Below, in pieces: positions 1 through 9,203 of a stretch of DNA of 64,000 bases (the first letter of the stretch is position 1; every line of letters begins with the position of its first letter). A program made the translations under genes and the position numbers. A model generated the notes under the pieces. That model saw only the letters and a list, made by a program, of their open reading frames with translations. It searched no databases and was not told the origin of the DNA. The DNA comes from Streptomyces hyderabadensis (GTDB lineage: Bacteria > Actinomycetota > Actinomycetes > Streptomycetales > Streptomycetaceae), in the NCBI RefSeq assembly GCF_020404845.1, contig NZ_JAIOJZ010000029.1:1-64000 (forward strand), given 5' to 3'.

Positions 1-17
1 CGTGGGGCACGCGGGCG

Positions 18-1658
18 TCAGCCCATGTGCGGGTAGGTGTAGTCGGTCGGCGGGACCAGCGTCTCCTTGATGGCGCGGGTCAGCGTCCAGCGCATCAGGT
101 TCTGCGGGGCGCCGGCCTTGTCGTTGGTGCCGGAGGCACGGCCTCCGCCGAAGGGCTGCTGGCCGACGACGGCGCCGGTCGACTTGTCGTTGATGTAGAA
201 GTTGCCGGCCGCGTAGCGCAGCTTCTCCATCGTGTACGCCGCCGCCGCGCGGTCGTTGGAGATGACCGAGCCGGTGAGCGCGTAGTCCGACACCGACTCC
301 ATCTGGGTCAGCATCTCGTCGTACGCGTCGGCCTTGCCGTCGTCGTAGACGTACACGGCGAGGAACGGGCCGAAGTACTCGGTGCGGAAGACCTCGTTCT
401 CCGGGTCGGTGCACTCGACGACGGTCGGGCGGACGAAGTAGCCGACCGAGTCGTCGTAGGAGCCGCCCGCGACGATGGTGCAGGTCTCGTCCTCCTTGGC
501 GCGGTCGATGGCGGCCTTGTTCTTGGCGAAGGACCGCTCGTCGATGACGGCGCCGAGGAAGTTCGACAGGTCGGTGACGTCACCCATGGTGAGGTAGTCG
601 ACCTCGGCGGCGAACTCCTCCTTGAACCCGTCGTTCCAGATGGACGCCGGGATGTACGCGCGGGAGGTGGCGCTGCACTTCTGGCCCTGGTACTCGAAGG
701 CACCGCGGGTCAGCGCGGTCTTGAGCACGGCGCGGTCGGCCGACGGGTGGGCGACCAGGAAGTCCTTGCCGCCGGTCTCGCCGACCAGGCGCGGGTAGGT
801 GCGGTACTTCTCGATGTTGTTGCCGACCGTCTTCCACAGGTGCTGGAAGGTCTTGGTCGAGCCGGTGAAGTGGATGCCCGCGAGGTCCCGGTGCTCCAGG
901 GCGACCTCGGAGACCGCGATGCCGTCGCCGGTGACCAGGTTGATGACGCCCTTGGGCAGCCCGGCCTCCTCCAGGAGCTGCATCAGCAGCACGGCGGCGT
1001 GGGTCTGCGTCGGGGACGGCTTCCAGACCACCACGTTGCCCATCAGGGCCGGGGCGGTGGGCAGGTTGGCGGCGATGGCGCTGAAGTTGAACGGCGTGAT
1101 CGCGTAGACGAAGCCCTCCAGCGGGCGGTGGTCCATGCGGTTCCACACGCCCGGGGAGTTGGCCGGGGGCTGCTCGGCCAGGATCTGGCGGGCGTAGTGG
1201 ACGTTGAAGCGCCAGAAGTCGATCAGCTCGCAGGGGCTGTCGATCTCGGCCTGCTGGGCGGTCTTGGACTGGCCGAGCATGGTGGAGGCGGCGATGGTCT
1301 CGCGCCACGGACCGGACAGCAGCTCGGCGGCGCGCAGGATGATCGCCGCGCGGTCGTCGAAGGACATCGCGCGCCACGCGGGGGCGGCGGCCAGGGCGGC
1401 GTCGATCGCGTCCTGGGCGTCCTGCTGGGTGGCGTTGGCGTAGGTGCCCAGGCGGGCCTTGTGGTTGTGCGGCTGCACGACGTCGAAGCGCTCACCGCCA
1501 CCCATCCGCTTCACGCCGCCGATGGTGCAGGGCAGGTCGACCGGGTTGTCGGCCAGCTCCTTGAGCTTGGCCTCCAGACGGGCGCGCTCGGGCGAACCGG
1601 GGGCGTAGCCGTGCACCGGCTCGTTGACGGGGGTGGGGACCTGGGTCACAGCGTCCAT
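18..1658 (-). CDS. pruA: L-glutamate gamma-semialdehyde (P5C) dehydrogenase
   Basis: Oxidises glutamate semialdehyde (from P5C) to glutamate with NAD, the second step of proline catabolism. The 546-residue protein is the length of the single-function actinobacterial/eukaryotic-type P5CDH. The aldehyde dehydrogenase signatures are visible: GETGGKDF around residue 292 (general base Glu) and GQKCSATSR with the nucleophile Cys near 328; the C-terminal QPFGGGRASGTNDKAG segment is typical of the group. The proline dehydrogenase gene lies about 50 bp upstream on the same strand, so the two are probably one transcript. The ATG at 1658 follows a purine-rich AAGGAG-like stretch. The stop lies only 18 bp from the window edge. 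Confidence 0.96.
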   Translation of the reverse strand: MDAVTQVPTPVNEPVHGYAPGSPERARLEAKLKELADNPVDLPCTIGGVKRMGGGERFDVVQPHNHKARLGTYANATQQDAQDAIDAALAAAPAWRAMSFDDRAAIILRAAELLSGPWRETIAASTMLGQSKTAQQAEIDSPCELIDFWRFNVHYARQILAEQPPANSPGVWNRMDHRPLEGFVYAITPFNFSAIAANLPTAPALMGNVVVWKPSPTQTHAAVLLMQLLEEAGLPKGVINLVTGDGIAVSEVALEHRDLAGIHFTGSTKTFQHLWKTVGNNIEKYRTYPRLVGETGGKDFLVAHPSADRAVLKTALTRGAFEYQGQKCSATSRAYIPASIWNDGFKEEFAAEVDYLTMGDVTDLSNFLGAVIDERSFAKNKAAIDRAKEDETCTIVAGGSYDDSVGYFVRPTVVECTDPENEVFRTEYFGPFLAVYVYDDGKADAYDEMLTQMESVSDYALTGSVISNDRAAAAYTMEKLRYAAGNFYINDKSTGAVVGQQPFGGGRASGTNDKAGAPQNLMRWTLTRAIKETLVPPTDYTYPHMG

Positions 1659-1707
1659 GGGTTCCGTAACTCCTTGACTTGAGCGGGTTGTGCGAGCGGG
1701 TGCGGGC

Positions 1708-2634
1708 TCAGCCCTTGCTCACCATCGAGCGGGCGAAGAACCGGAGGTTGGCCGGCTTCTCCGCCAGACGGCGCATGAAGTAGCCGTACCAGTCGGTGCC
1801 GTAGGCGGTGTACACGCGCATGCGGTGGCCCTCTGCGGCCAGCCGCAGGTGCTCGTCGCCCCGGATGCCGTACAGCATCTGGAACTCGTACTCGTCGAGC
1901 TTGCGGCCGGCCGTGCGGGCCAGCTCCTGGCCGATGGAGATCAGGCGCGGGTCGTGCGACCCGATCATCGGGTAGCCCTCGCCCTCCATCAGCGTGCGCA
2001 GGATCCGCACGTACGCCTTGTCGATCTCGTGGCGCTGCTGGTACGCGACCTCTGCGGGCTCCTTGTAGGCGCCCTTCACCAACCGTACGCGAGAGCCGCT
2101 GTCGGCGAGCCGGCGCGCGTCGGCCTCGGTGCGGAAGAGGTAGGCCTGGATGACGCAGCCGGTCTGCGGGAAGTCCTTCCGCAGCTCCTCGTGGATGGCG
2201 AACATCGAGTCGAGGGTGGTGTGGTCCTCGGCGTCGAGGGTGACCGTGGTGCCGATCTCGGCGGCGGCCTCGACGACCGGACGGACGTTCTTCAGGGCCA
2301 GCTCGTGGCCGCCGTCCAGCGCCTGGCCGAACATGGACAGCTTCACCGACATCTCGGCGCGGGTGCCCAGCTCCAGCGGCTTGAGCCGGTCGATCAGCTC
2401 CAGGTAGGCGTCGCGGGCGGCCTCGGCCTGCGCGGGGGTGGTGATGTCCTCGCCGACGACGTCCATCGTCAGCTCCAGGCCCTGATCGGTCAGCTCCCGG
2501 ATGATCGGCACGATCTGGTCGACCGTCTCGCCGGGGATGAACCGGTCGACGACCGGCTTGGTCACGGGCGCGGCCGAGACGAGACGACGCATCCGGTCGC
2601 TGCGCGACGCGGCGAGAATCACGGGACCCAGCAC
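1708..2634 (-). CDS. putB: Proline dehydrogenase (FAD-dependent)
   Basis: Oxidises proline to P5C and passes electrons to FAD and then quinone. The PRODH TIM-barrel motifs are visible: VRLVKGAYKEPAEVAYQ, IGSHDPRLI, and the C-terminal RVYTAYGTDWYGYFMRRLAEKP helix region with substrate-binding arginines. I start it at the GTG at 2634 because a GGAGG sits at 2641-2645, six bases upstream; the frame is open further but the extension has no site. This gives 308 residues, normal for a monofunctional PutB. It precedes the P5C dehydrogenase gene and faces a PucR-type regulator gene. The symbol follows Streptomyces usage for the split enzyme. Confidence 0.95.
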   Translation of the reverse strand: MLGPVILAASRSDRMRRLVSAAPVTKPVVDRFIPGETVDQIVPIIRELTDQGLELTMDVVGEDITTPAQAEAARDAYLELIDRLKPLELGTRAEMSVKLSMFGQALDGGHELALKNVRPVVEAAAEIGTTVTLDAEDHTTLDSMFAIHEELRKDFPQTGCVIQAYLFRTEADARRLADSGSRVRLVKGAYKEPAEVAYQQRHEIDKAYVRILRTLMEGEGYPMIGSHDPRLISIGQELARTAGRKLDEYEFQMLYGIRGDEHLRLAAEGHRMRVYTAYGTDWYGYFMRRLAEKPANLRFFARSMVSKG

Positions 2635-2799
2635 GGGGCACCTCCACTTACCAACCAACACAGGGGCCGCTGCCCGACGAACGGGGAACGGCACGGAGAA
2701 CCACCGTGAAATCTAAGGATCCACCCGATCGTCGGCCATCGACAGCTGTCACGCATCCGTGCCGCGGATCTCAGACAGATGTATGAAGGGCGCTCGTAT
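2635..2799. promoter_or_regulatory. Divergent promoter region, proline catabolism / PucR regulator
   Basis: A 165-bp gap separates the divergent proline dehydrogenase and PucR-type regulator genes, so both promoters should lie here. It contains a perfect 10-bp palindrome, GACAGCTGTC, at 2741-2750, a possible regulator half-site pair. No confident -35/-10 pair could be assigned. That the regulator binds here is inferred from the layout. Confidence 0.45.
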
Positions 2800-4023
2800 A
2801 TGCGGCAGAATGCCCGGGTGACGTCCGATTCCAGAGGTTCCGCAGGCGCCGGTGGTACCCGTGGTGACTACCAGGAGCTGGTCGACGAGCTGTCCGAGCT
2901 GCTGGGCGCGCCCGCGACCCTGGAGAACCGCGACTTCGAGCTGATCGCCTTCGGCGCCTACGACAGCGAGGGCGACCTCGACCCCTCCGCCCTCGACCCG
3001 GTGCGCACCCGCTCGATCCTCACCCGGCGCTCCACCGCGGCGGTCCGGGCGTGGTTCGAGAGCTTCGGCATCACCCGGGCGACCGGCCCGGTCCGCATCC
3101 CCCCGACGCCCGAGGCGGGGGTGTACCGGGGACGGACCTGTCTGCCGGTACGCCATCGGGGTGTGGTCCTCGGCTACGTCTGGCTCCTGGACACCGACCC
3201 GGGTCCGACCGAGCGGCAGCTGGCGGCGGCCATGGAGGTCACGGCGCGGATCGGCGCGCTGCTCGCCGACGAGGCGCAGCACGGCGCGGACCTGAGCCGG
3301 GAGCTGCGGGCGGTGCTGACCGCGGAGCGGGACTGGCAGCGGGACATGGCCGTGGCGGAGCTGCGCAGCGCGCTGGGGGCGCGGGCGGACACCCCGTACG
3401 CGGTGGTCTGCGTGGCGCCCTGGCCCTCGGCCGACCCGGACGACGCGCCCTCGGTCCGTACGGTGCCGGGCGCGACGGCGCTGTGCACGGTGCCGTGGGG
3501 GGCCGCCGGCGTGTCGCTGGCGCTGCTGGTCCGGCTGCGCTCGGTGGACCTGTCCGCCCCCGCGACCTCGGCGGCGGGGCGGCTGCTGGAGCGGGTCCCG
3601 GCCCGGGGTGCCGACGGGGCGGCCGGCGTCTCGGCGCCGCGCACGGGTCTCGGAGAGCTGGGGACGGCCTGGGCGGAGGCGTCGGCGGCGGCCCGGGCGG
3701 CGCGCGCGGAGGCGCGGTTCGGGCCGGTCGCCCAGTGGACGGACATCGGGCCGTTCCGCCTGCTGACCGCGCTGCCCCCGCGCTCCGCCCACGATCCCGC
3801 CGTCGCGGCGCTGCTCTCCCCCGCCCACCGCGAACTCGCCCGCACGGCGGAGGCGTACCTGGACTGCGCGGGCCAGGCCGGACGTACCGCCGCCGAGCTG
3901 GGCATCCACCGCCAGACGCTGTACTACCGGCTGTCCCGTGTCGAACAGCTCACGGCCCTGGACCTGGACGACGGGGAGGACCGGCTGCTGCTGCACATGG
4001 CGCTCAAGGCGCGTCGCCTGTAG
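2800..4023 (+). CDS. PucR/CdaR-family transcriptional regulator of proline catabolism
   Basis: The C-terminal ~55 residues (AGRTAAELGIHRQTLYYRLSRVEQL...) are the PucR-type helix-turn-helix, a Fis-like fold that ends the protein. The central part resembles the GGDEF-like/CdaR sensor region of this family. Such proteins usually activate an adjacent catabolic operon in response to its substrate; next to proline dehydrogenase this one is the likely proline-responsive regulator (inference from context). Start is uncertain: ATG 2800 has GAAGGG nine bases upstream, GTG 2818 is an alternative, and ATG 2779 has no site. The 3' end overlaps the convergent TetR gene by 20 bp. Confidence 0.88.
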   Translation: MRQNARVTSDSRGSAGAGGTRGDYQELVDELSELLGAPATLENRDFELIAFGAYDSEGDLDPSALDPVRTRSILTRRSTAAVRAWFESFGITRATGPVRIPPTPEAGVYRGRTCLPVRHRGVVLGYVWLLDTDPGPTERQLAAAMEVTARIGALLADEAQHGADLSRELRAVLTAERDWQRDMAVAELRSALGARADTPYAVVCVAPWPSADPDDAPSVRTVPGATALCTVPWGAAGVSLALLVRLRSVDLSAPATSAAGRLLERVPARGADGAAGVSAPRTGLGELGTAWAEASAAARAARAEARFGPVAQWTDIGPFRLLTALPPRSAHDPAVAALLSPAHRELARTAEAYLDCAGQAGRTAAELGIHRQTLYYRLSRVEQLTALDLDDGEDRLLLHMALKARRL

Positions 4024-4594
4024 CGGCACCCTCGATCACCTGGCGCAGGCCGGCGGCGAGCTGCGCACCGTCGGGCGCGGACTTCGGGTCGAACGTCCAC
4101 TGGGCGATGAGGCCCGTCATCAGCGTCACGTAGAACACGCCGAGGGTGTCCGCCCGCTCGTCGGTCACCTCCTCCTCCCGGCCCCCCATCAGCAGCGGGA
4201 CCAGCCCGCGTCCGGCCTCGCGCTGCGCCGCCGCGAGGTGGTCGCGGACCTCGGGGAGCCGGTCGCCGAGGGCGAGGACCTCCATGCTGAGCCGCCACAC
4301 CGAGCCCGGCTCCTTCATGGTGCCGATGATGTTCGACCACACCCGCTCGAAGCGCTCCACGGAGCCCGGGGCGGTCTCCTGCAGGCTCCCGTCGCCCTCG
4401 AAGGCGTCACCCACCCCCTCGACCAGCGACACGTAGGCCTGCGCCAGCAGAGCGTCCTTCGAACCGTAGTGGTAGCCGATGGACGCCAGGTTGGTTCCCG
4501 ACTCCTTGACGATGTCGCGCGCCGTGGTGCGCACGAACCCCTTGGCCAGCAGGCAGCGCTTGGCGCCCTCGAGCAGATCCTCACGGTGTCCCAT
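4004..4594 (-). CDS. TetR-family repressor of the adjacent MFS exporter
   Basis: A 196-residue TetR protein: the N-terminal HTH covers about residues 6-50 (GAKRCLLAKGFVRTTARDIVKESG followed by LASIGYHYGSKDALLAQAY), and the C-terminal ligand domain is variable. It diverges from a DHA2-type exporter gene across an inverted repeat, the classic arrangement of a drug-responsive repressor that controls itself and its pump. The last 20 bases run into the 3' end of the convergent PucR-type gene. Ligand unknown. Confidence 0.93.
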   Translation of the reverse strand: MGHREDLLEGAKRCLLAKGFVRTTARDIVKESGTNLASIGYHYGSKDALLAQAYVSLVEGVGDAFEGDGSLQETAPGSVERFERVWSNIIGTMKEPGSVWRLSMEVLALGDRLPEVRDHLAAAQREAGRGLVPLLMGGREEEVTDERADTLGVFYVTLMTGLIAQWTFDPKSAPDGAQLAAGLRQVIEGAATGDAP

Positions 4595-4624
4595 GCCGCC
4601 ACCCTATCCATCCGTCCAGACAGC

Positions 4625-4661
4625 CGTCTTATACAGGCGTTCTAGACAACCGTATAAGACG
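4625..4661. promoter_or_regulatory. Inverted-repeat operator between TetR and MFS genes
   Basis: CGTCTTATAC at 4625-4634 is matched by GTATAAGACG at 4652-4661: perfect 10-bp arms, 17 bp apart. A direct repeat AGACARCCGT (4618 and 4644) overlaps it. The element sits 30 bp from the repressor ATG and 17 bp from the exporter ATG, so bound protein would cover both promoters. Binding by the adjacent TetR protein is inferred. Confidence 0.7.
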
Positions 4662-4678
4662 TGCGTACAGTCACCGGC

Positions 4679-6226
4679 ATGACAACGAACCCGTCCCGGG
4701 CCGGCCGTCGCGAGTGGACCGCGCTGGGCGTACTGATGCTGCCGCTGCTGCTGGTCTCGATGGACGTCTCCGTCCTCTACTTCGCGATCCCGGCGATCAG
4801 CGCCGACCTGGAACCGAGCGGCACCCAGCAGCTGTGGATCTTCGACATCTACGCGTTCGTCCTGGCCGGACTGCTGATGACGATGGGCTCCGTCGGCGAC
4901 CGCATCGGCCGCCGCCGACTGCTGCTCGCCGGCGCCGCGGCCTTCGGGGCGGCCTCCCTGGTGGCGGCGTACGCGAACAGCGCCGAGATGCTGATCGCGG
5001 CCCGCGCCGTCCTCGGCATCGGCGGCGCGACCCTGATGCCGTCGACGCTGGCCCTGGTGCGCACGATGTTCACCGACCCGGCCCAGCGCGCGAAGGCCAT
5101 CGCCCTGTGGTCCGGTGTGATGACGGCCGGTGTCGCCCTGGGCTCGGTGCTGAGCGGCGTCCTGGTGGAGTACTTCTGGTGGGGCTCCGTCTTCCTGGTG
5201 AACCTGCCCGCGATGGCGCTGCTGCTGGTCCTCGGCCCGCTCCTGCTGCCCGAGTCCAGGGACCCGGCCCCCGGCCGCTTCGACTGGCCGAGCGTCCCGC
5301 TGTCGATGGCCGCGGTGCTGCCCGTCGTCTACGGCCTCAAGGAGATCCCGTCCGAGGGCTGGAACGTCCGCTACGTCGTCTCGGTCACCGTCGGCCTGCT
5401 CTTCGCGGCCCTGTTCGTGCACCGGCAGCGGACGGTGGCGTCACCGATGATCTCCCCCGCGCTGTTCGGCGGGCGCGGCTTCGCCCCGGCCGTCGCGCTC
5501 AACCTCGTCTCGGCCTTCGGCATGCTGGGCTCGGCGTTCTTCACCACGCAGTACCTGCAGTCGGTGCTCGACAAGAGCGCGCTGGAGGCCGCGCTGTGGG
5601 CGCTGCTGCCCTCGGTGCCGATCGGCTTCGCCGCCCCGGCGGCGACCTCACTGGTGCAGCGGGGCGTGCACCGCGCCCACGTCGTCACGGCCGGCTTCGC
5701 GATCGCCGCGGGCGGCTACGCGCTGCTGGTCCTCGTCGGCACGGACTCGCTGTGGCTGGTGCTCGCCGCCTGCGGCGTCCTCTCGTCCGGGATCGTCATG
5801 GTGATGTCCCAGTTGATGGACCTGGCCCTGGGGACCGTACCGGTGGAGCGGGCGGGCTCGGCGTCCTCGCTGATGGAGACCGGCACGGAGTTCGGCGGTG
5901 CGCTCGGCATGGCGGTCCTCGGCTCCATCGGCACCGCCGTCTACCGCCACGGGGTCCCCGACTCGGCGCCGGCCGCGGCCCACGAGACGCTGGGCGGTGC
6001 GCTGGCCGTCGCCGACCGGCTGCCGGGGCGCGCGGGGGACGCCCTGGCCACGGCGGCCCGGGAGGCGTTCACCCAGGGCATGCAGAGCGCGGCGATCGCG
6101 GGCGCGGTGGTGCTCGCCGGTGCGGCGGTCCTGGCGGCGACGACCCTGCGCAGGGTGCGGATGCACGAGGAAGCGGGCACGGAAAACGCCGGACGGACTG
6201 ATTGCCTCAGCCCGTCCGGCGTGTGA
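4679..6226 (+). CDS. DHA2-type (14-TM) MFS drug exporter
   Basis: A 515-residue proton-driven efflux pump of the EmrB/QacA group. Hydrophobic segments run throughout; the family motif A is seen as GSVGDRIGRRRLLLAG after TM2, and the DHA2 motif near TM1 as MDVSVLYFAIPAI. ATG 4679 fits the conserved beginning (MTTNPSRAG); no strong ribosome site precedes it, so a leaderless or very short leader transcript is possible. The last ~12 codons (GRTDCLSPSGV) are not family sequence: they are supplied by a dispersed intergenic repeat that starts inside the gene. Control by the divergent TetR repressor is likely. Substrate unknown. Confidence 0.92.
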   Translation: MTTNPSRAGRREWTALGVLMLPLLLVSMDVSVLYFAIPAISADLEPSGTQQLWIFDIYAFVLAGLLMTMGSVGDRIGRRRLLLAGAAAFGAASLVAAYANSAEMLIAARAVLGIGGATLMPSTLALVRTMFTDPAQRAKAIALWSGVMTAGVALGSVLSGVLVEYFWWGSVFLVNLPAMALLLVLGPLLLPESRDPAPGRFDWPSVPLSMAAVLPVVYGLKEIPSEGWNVRYVVSVTVGLLFAALFVHRQRTVASPMISPALFGGRGFAPAVALNLVSAFGMLGSAFFTTQYLQSVLDKSALEAALWALLPSVPIGFAAPAATSLVQRGVHRAHVVTAGFAIAAGGYALLVLVGTDSLWLVLAACGVLSSGIVMVMSQLMDLALGTVPVERAGSASSLMETGTEFGGALGMAVLGSIGTAVYRHGVPDSAPAAAHETLGGALAVADRLPGRAGDALATAAREAFTQGMQSAAIAGAVVLAGAAVLAATTLRRVRMHEEAGTENAGRTDCLSPSGV

Positions 6227-6279
6227 GGACGAGGCCCGTTCAGGGCCGCGACGGGGGTCCGGGGGCAGCGCCCCCGGAC
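6186..6279. repeat. Dispersed Streptomyces intergenic repeat, copy 1 (two hairpins)
   Basis: Two stacked inverted repeats: ACGCCGGACGG (6186-6196) with CCGTCCGGCGT (6212-6222), and GTCCGGGGGC (6257-6266) with GCCCCCGGAC (6270-6279). The stretch between them, GAGGACGAGGCCCG and neighbours, recurs nearly unchanged on the opposite strand at about 39078-39163. I recognise this as a family repeated many times in Streptomyces genomes, usually at 3' ends. It begins inside the MFS coding region and ends next to the serA stop, so it may terminate both convergent genes. Confidence 0.75.
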
Positions 6280-6280
6280 C

Positions 6281-7870
6281 TCACACCAGGTTGACGGACC
6301 GGGCCGACGTCGCCCCGATCTCCGCCGAAACCTCCGCCAGGACCCCGGAGGGCACCGTGTCGTCGACGGTCAGCACGGCGAGCGCCTCGCCGCCCACCGT
6401 CGCCCGGGCGACCTGCATGCCGGCGATGTTGATGCCGGCCTCGCCGATGACCCGGCCGACGGTGCCGACCACGCCGGGGCGGTCCTCATAGCGCAGGACG
6501 ACCATGTGGTCGGCGAGGGCCAGGTCGACGTCGTACTCGCCGACGGCGACGATCTTCTGGAGGTGTTTCGGGCCGGCCAGCGTGCCGGAGACCGACACCT
6601 CCTCGCCGTCCGCGAGGGTGCCGCGCACGGTGACCACGTTGCGGTGCTCGGGCGACTCGGAGCTGGTGGTCAGCCGGACCTCGACCCCGCGCTCCTGGGC
6701 GAACAGCGGGGCGTTGACGTAGGAGACGGTCTCGTCGACCACGTCCTCGAAGACGCCCTTGAGGGCGGACAGCTCCAGCACCTTCACGTCGTGCTGGGTG
6801 ATCTCGCCGTAGACCTCGACGTCGAGGCGGACGGCGACCTCGCCGGCCAGCGCGGTGAAGATGCGGCCGAGGCGCTCGGCGAGCGGCAGGCCCGGCTTGA
6901 CGTCCTCGGCGATGACACCGCCCTGGACGTTGACCGCGTCGGGGACCAGCTCACCGGCGAGGGCCAGGCGCACCGACTTGGCGACGGCGATGCCGGCCTT
7001 CTCCTGGGCCTCGTCGGTGGAGGCGCCGAGGTGCGGGGTGCAGACCACCTGGTCGAACTCGAACAGCGGCGAGTCGGTGCAGGGCTCCTTGGCGTACACG
7101 TCCAGGCCGGCGCCGGCGACGCGGCCCTCCTTGAGCGCCGAGTACAGCGCCTCCTCGTCGACGATGCCGCCGCGGGCGGCGTTGACGATGCGGACGCTCG
7201 GCTTGACCTTGCGCAGCGCCTCGTCGCCGATCAGGCCGAGGGTCTCGGGGGTCTTGGGCAGGTGGACGGTGATGAAGTCGGAGACCTCCAGCAGCTCGTC
7301 CAGCGACAGCACCTTGACGCCCATCTGCGCGGCCCGCGCGGGCTGCACGTAGGGGTCGTAGGCGACGACCTTCATGCCGAAGGCGGACATGCGCTGGGCG
7401 ACGAGGGCGCCGATGCGGCCGAGGCCGACGACGCCGAGGGTCTTCTCGGCCAGCTCGACACCGGTGTACTTGCTGCGCTTCCACTCGCCGTTCTTCAGCG
7501 CGGCGTTGGCCTGCGGGATGTTGCGGGCGGTGGCGATGAGGAGGCCGCAGGCCAGCTCGGCGGCGGTGACGATGTTGGAGGTCGGGGCGTTGACCACCAT
7601 CACGCCGGCCTTGGTGGCGGCGGAGACGTCCACGTTGTCCAGGCCGACACCGGCGCGGGCGACGACCTTGAGCTTCTTGGCGGCGGCCACGGCCTCGGCG
7701 TCGACCTTGGTGGCGGAGCGGACCAGGATCGCGTCCACGTCGGCGATGGCGGGGAGCAGTTCGGCCCGGTCCGCGCCGTTGCACTGGCGGATCTCGAAGT
7801 CGGGGCCGAGCGCGTCCACGGTCGCGGGCGACAGCTCTTCAGCGATGAGTACGACGGGTTTCGAGCTCAC
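6281..7870 (-). CDS. serA: D-3-phosphoglycerate dehydrogenase
   Basis: First step of serine synthesis: 3-phosphoglycerate to 3-phosphohydroxypyruvate with NAD. The 529-residue long actinobacterial/mycobacterial form shows the NAD-binding VVGLGRIGALVAQ near residue 150, the active-site segments NAARGGIVDEEAL (Arg), and TPHLGASTDEAQ (His), an intervening domain of about 130 residues, and a C-terminal ACT domain (RPGVVGTVGRVIGEAGINIAGM, from about 455) that binds serine for feedback. I chose GTG 7870, six bases after GAGG, over the in-frame GTG 7882. It is separated from ilvC by a terminator and its own promoter space. Confidence 0.97.
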   Translation of the reverse strand: MSSKPVVLIAEELSPATVDALGPDFEIRQCNGADRAELLPAIADVDAILVRSATKVDAEAVAAAKKLKVVARAGVGLDNVDVSAATKAGVMVVNAPTSNIVTAAELACGLLIATARNIPQANAALKNGEWKRSKYTGVELAEKTLGVVGLGRIGALVAQRMSAFGMKVVAYDPYVQPARAAQMGVKVLSLDELLEVSDFITVHLPKTPETLGLIGDEALRKVKPSVRIVNAARGGIVDEEALYSALKEGRVAGAGLDVYAKEPCTDSPLFEFDQVVCTPHLGASTDEAQEKAGIAVAKSVRLALAGELVPDAVNVQGGVIAEDVKPGLPLAERLGRIFTALAGEVAVRLDVEVYGEITQHDVKVLELSALKGVFEDVVDETVSYVNAPLFAQERGVEVRLTTSSESPEHRNVVTVRGTLADGEEVSVSGTLAGPKHLQKIVAVGEYDVDLALADHMVVLRYEDRPGVVGTVGRVIGEAGINIAGMQVARATVGGEALAVLTVDDTVPSGVLAEVSAEIGATSARSVNLV

Positions 7871-8043
7871 GTGAGTCCTCACAAGTCCAATGCGGACGGC
7901 CGTCCCGACGGCCGCATGCGGTGGAGGGTTGCTAGCCGCGTGGAAGACGCACGACGCTGTGGGCCTGACGCGTATGTGTTCAGCAGTGTAGTGGCGTGGC
8001 GGTGGTCGTCCTGCGCCTGTGCGGAAGGATCACCCGGAAGTGG

Positions 8044-8078
8044 CCGTGAGGGTGCCCGGCAGGCGGGCACCCTCACGG
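8044..8078 (-). terminator. ilvC terminator hairpin
   Basis: CCGTGAGGGTGCCCG (8044-8058) pairs perfectly with CGGGCACCCTCACGG (8064-8078): 15-bp arms and a 5-base loop, starting 10 bp after the ilvC stop. No U-tract, as is common in Streptomyces. Confidence 0.85.
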
Positions 8079-8088
8079 CACGGAAGGC

Positions 8089-9087
<999 letters not shown>

Positions 9088-9158
9088 TGGGTTATCTCCT
9101 TGTGTGCGGTGTTGCGTCCCACCGTATGCCGGTGGGGGGAAGGGAAGTTTCGGGGTCT

Positions 9159-9200
9159 CGGAATGCGGGCGGCCGCGGTGTCCGCGGCCGCCCGATTCCG
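9159..9200 (-). terminator. Hairpin between ilvN and ilvC
   Basis: CGGAATGCGGGCGGCCGCGG (9159-9178) pairs with the complementary segment 9182-9200 over 19 bp with one bulged G and a three-base loop. It starts right after the ilvN stop. It should end or sharply reduce transcription from the ilvB promoter before ilvC. Confidence 0.8.
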
Positions 9201-9203
9201 TCG

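Noticed and set aside
27..1682. A 551-codon open frame antisense to the P5C dehydrogenase gene
   Set aside because: It is low-complexity and Val/Gly/Arg-rich, as expected from third-position GC of the real gene; no family match.
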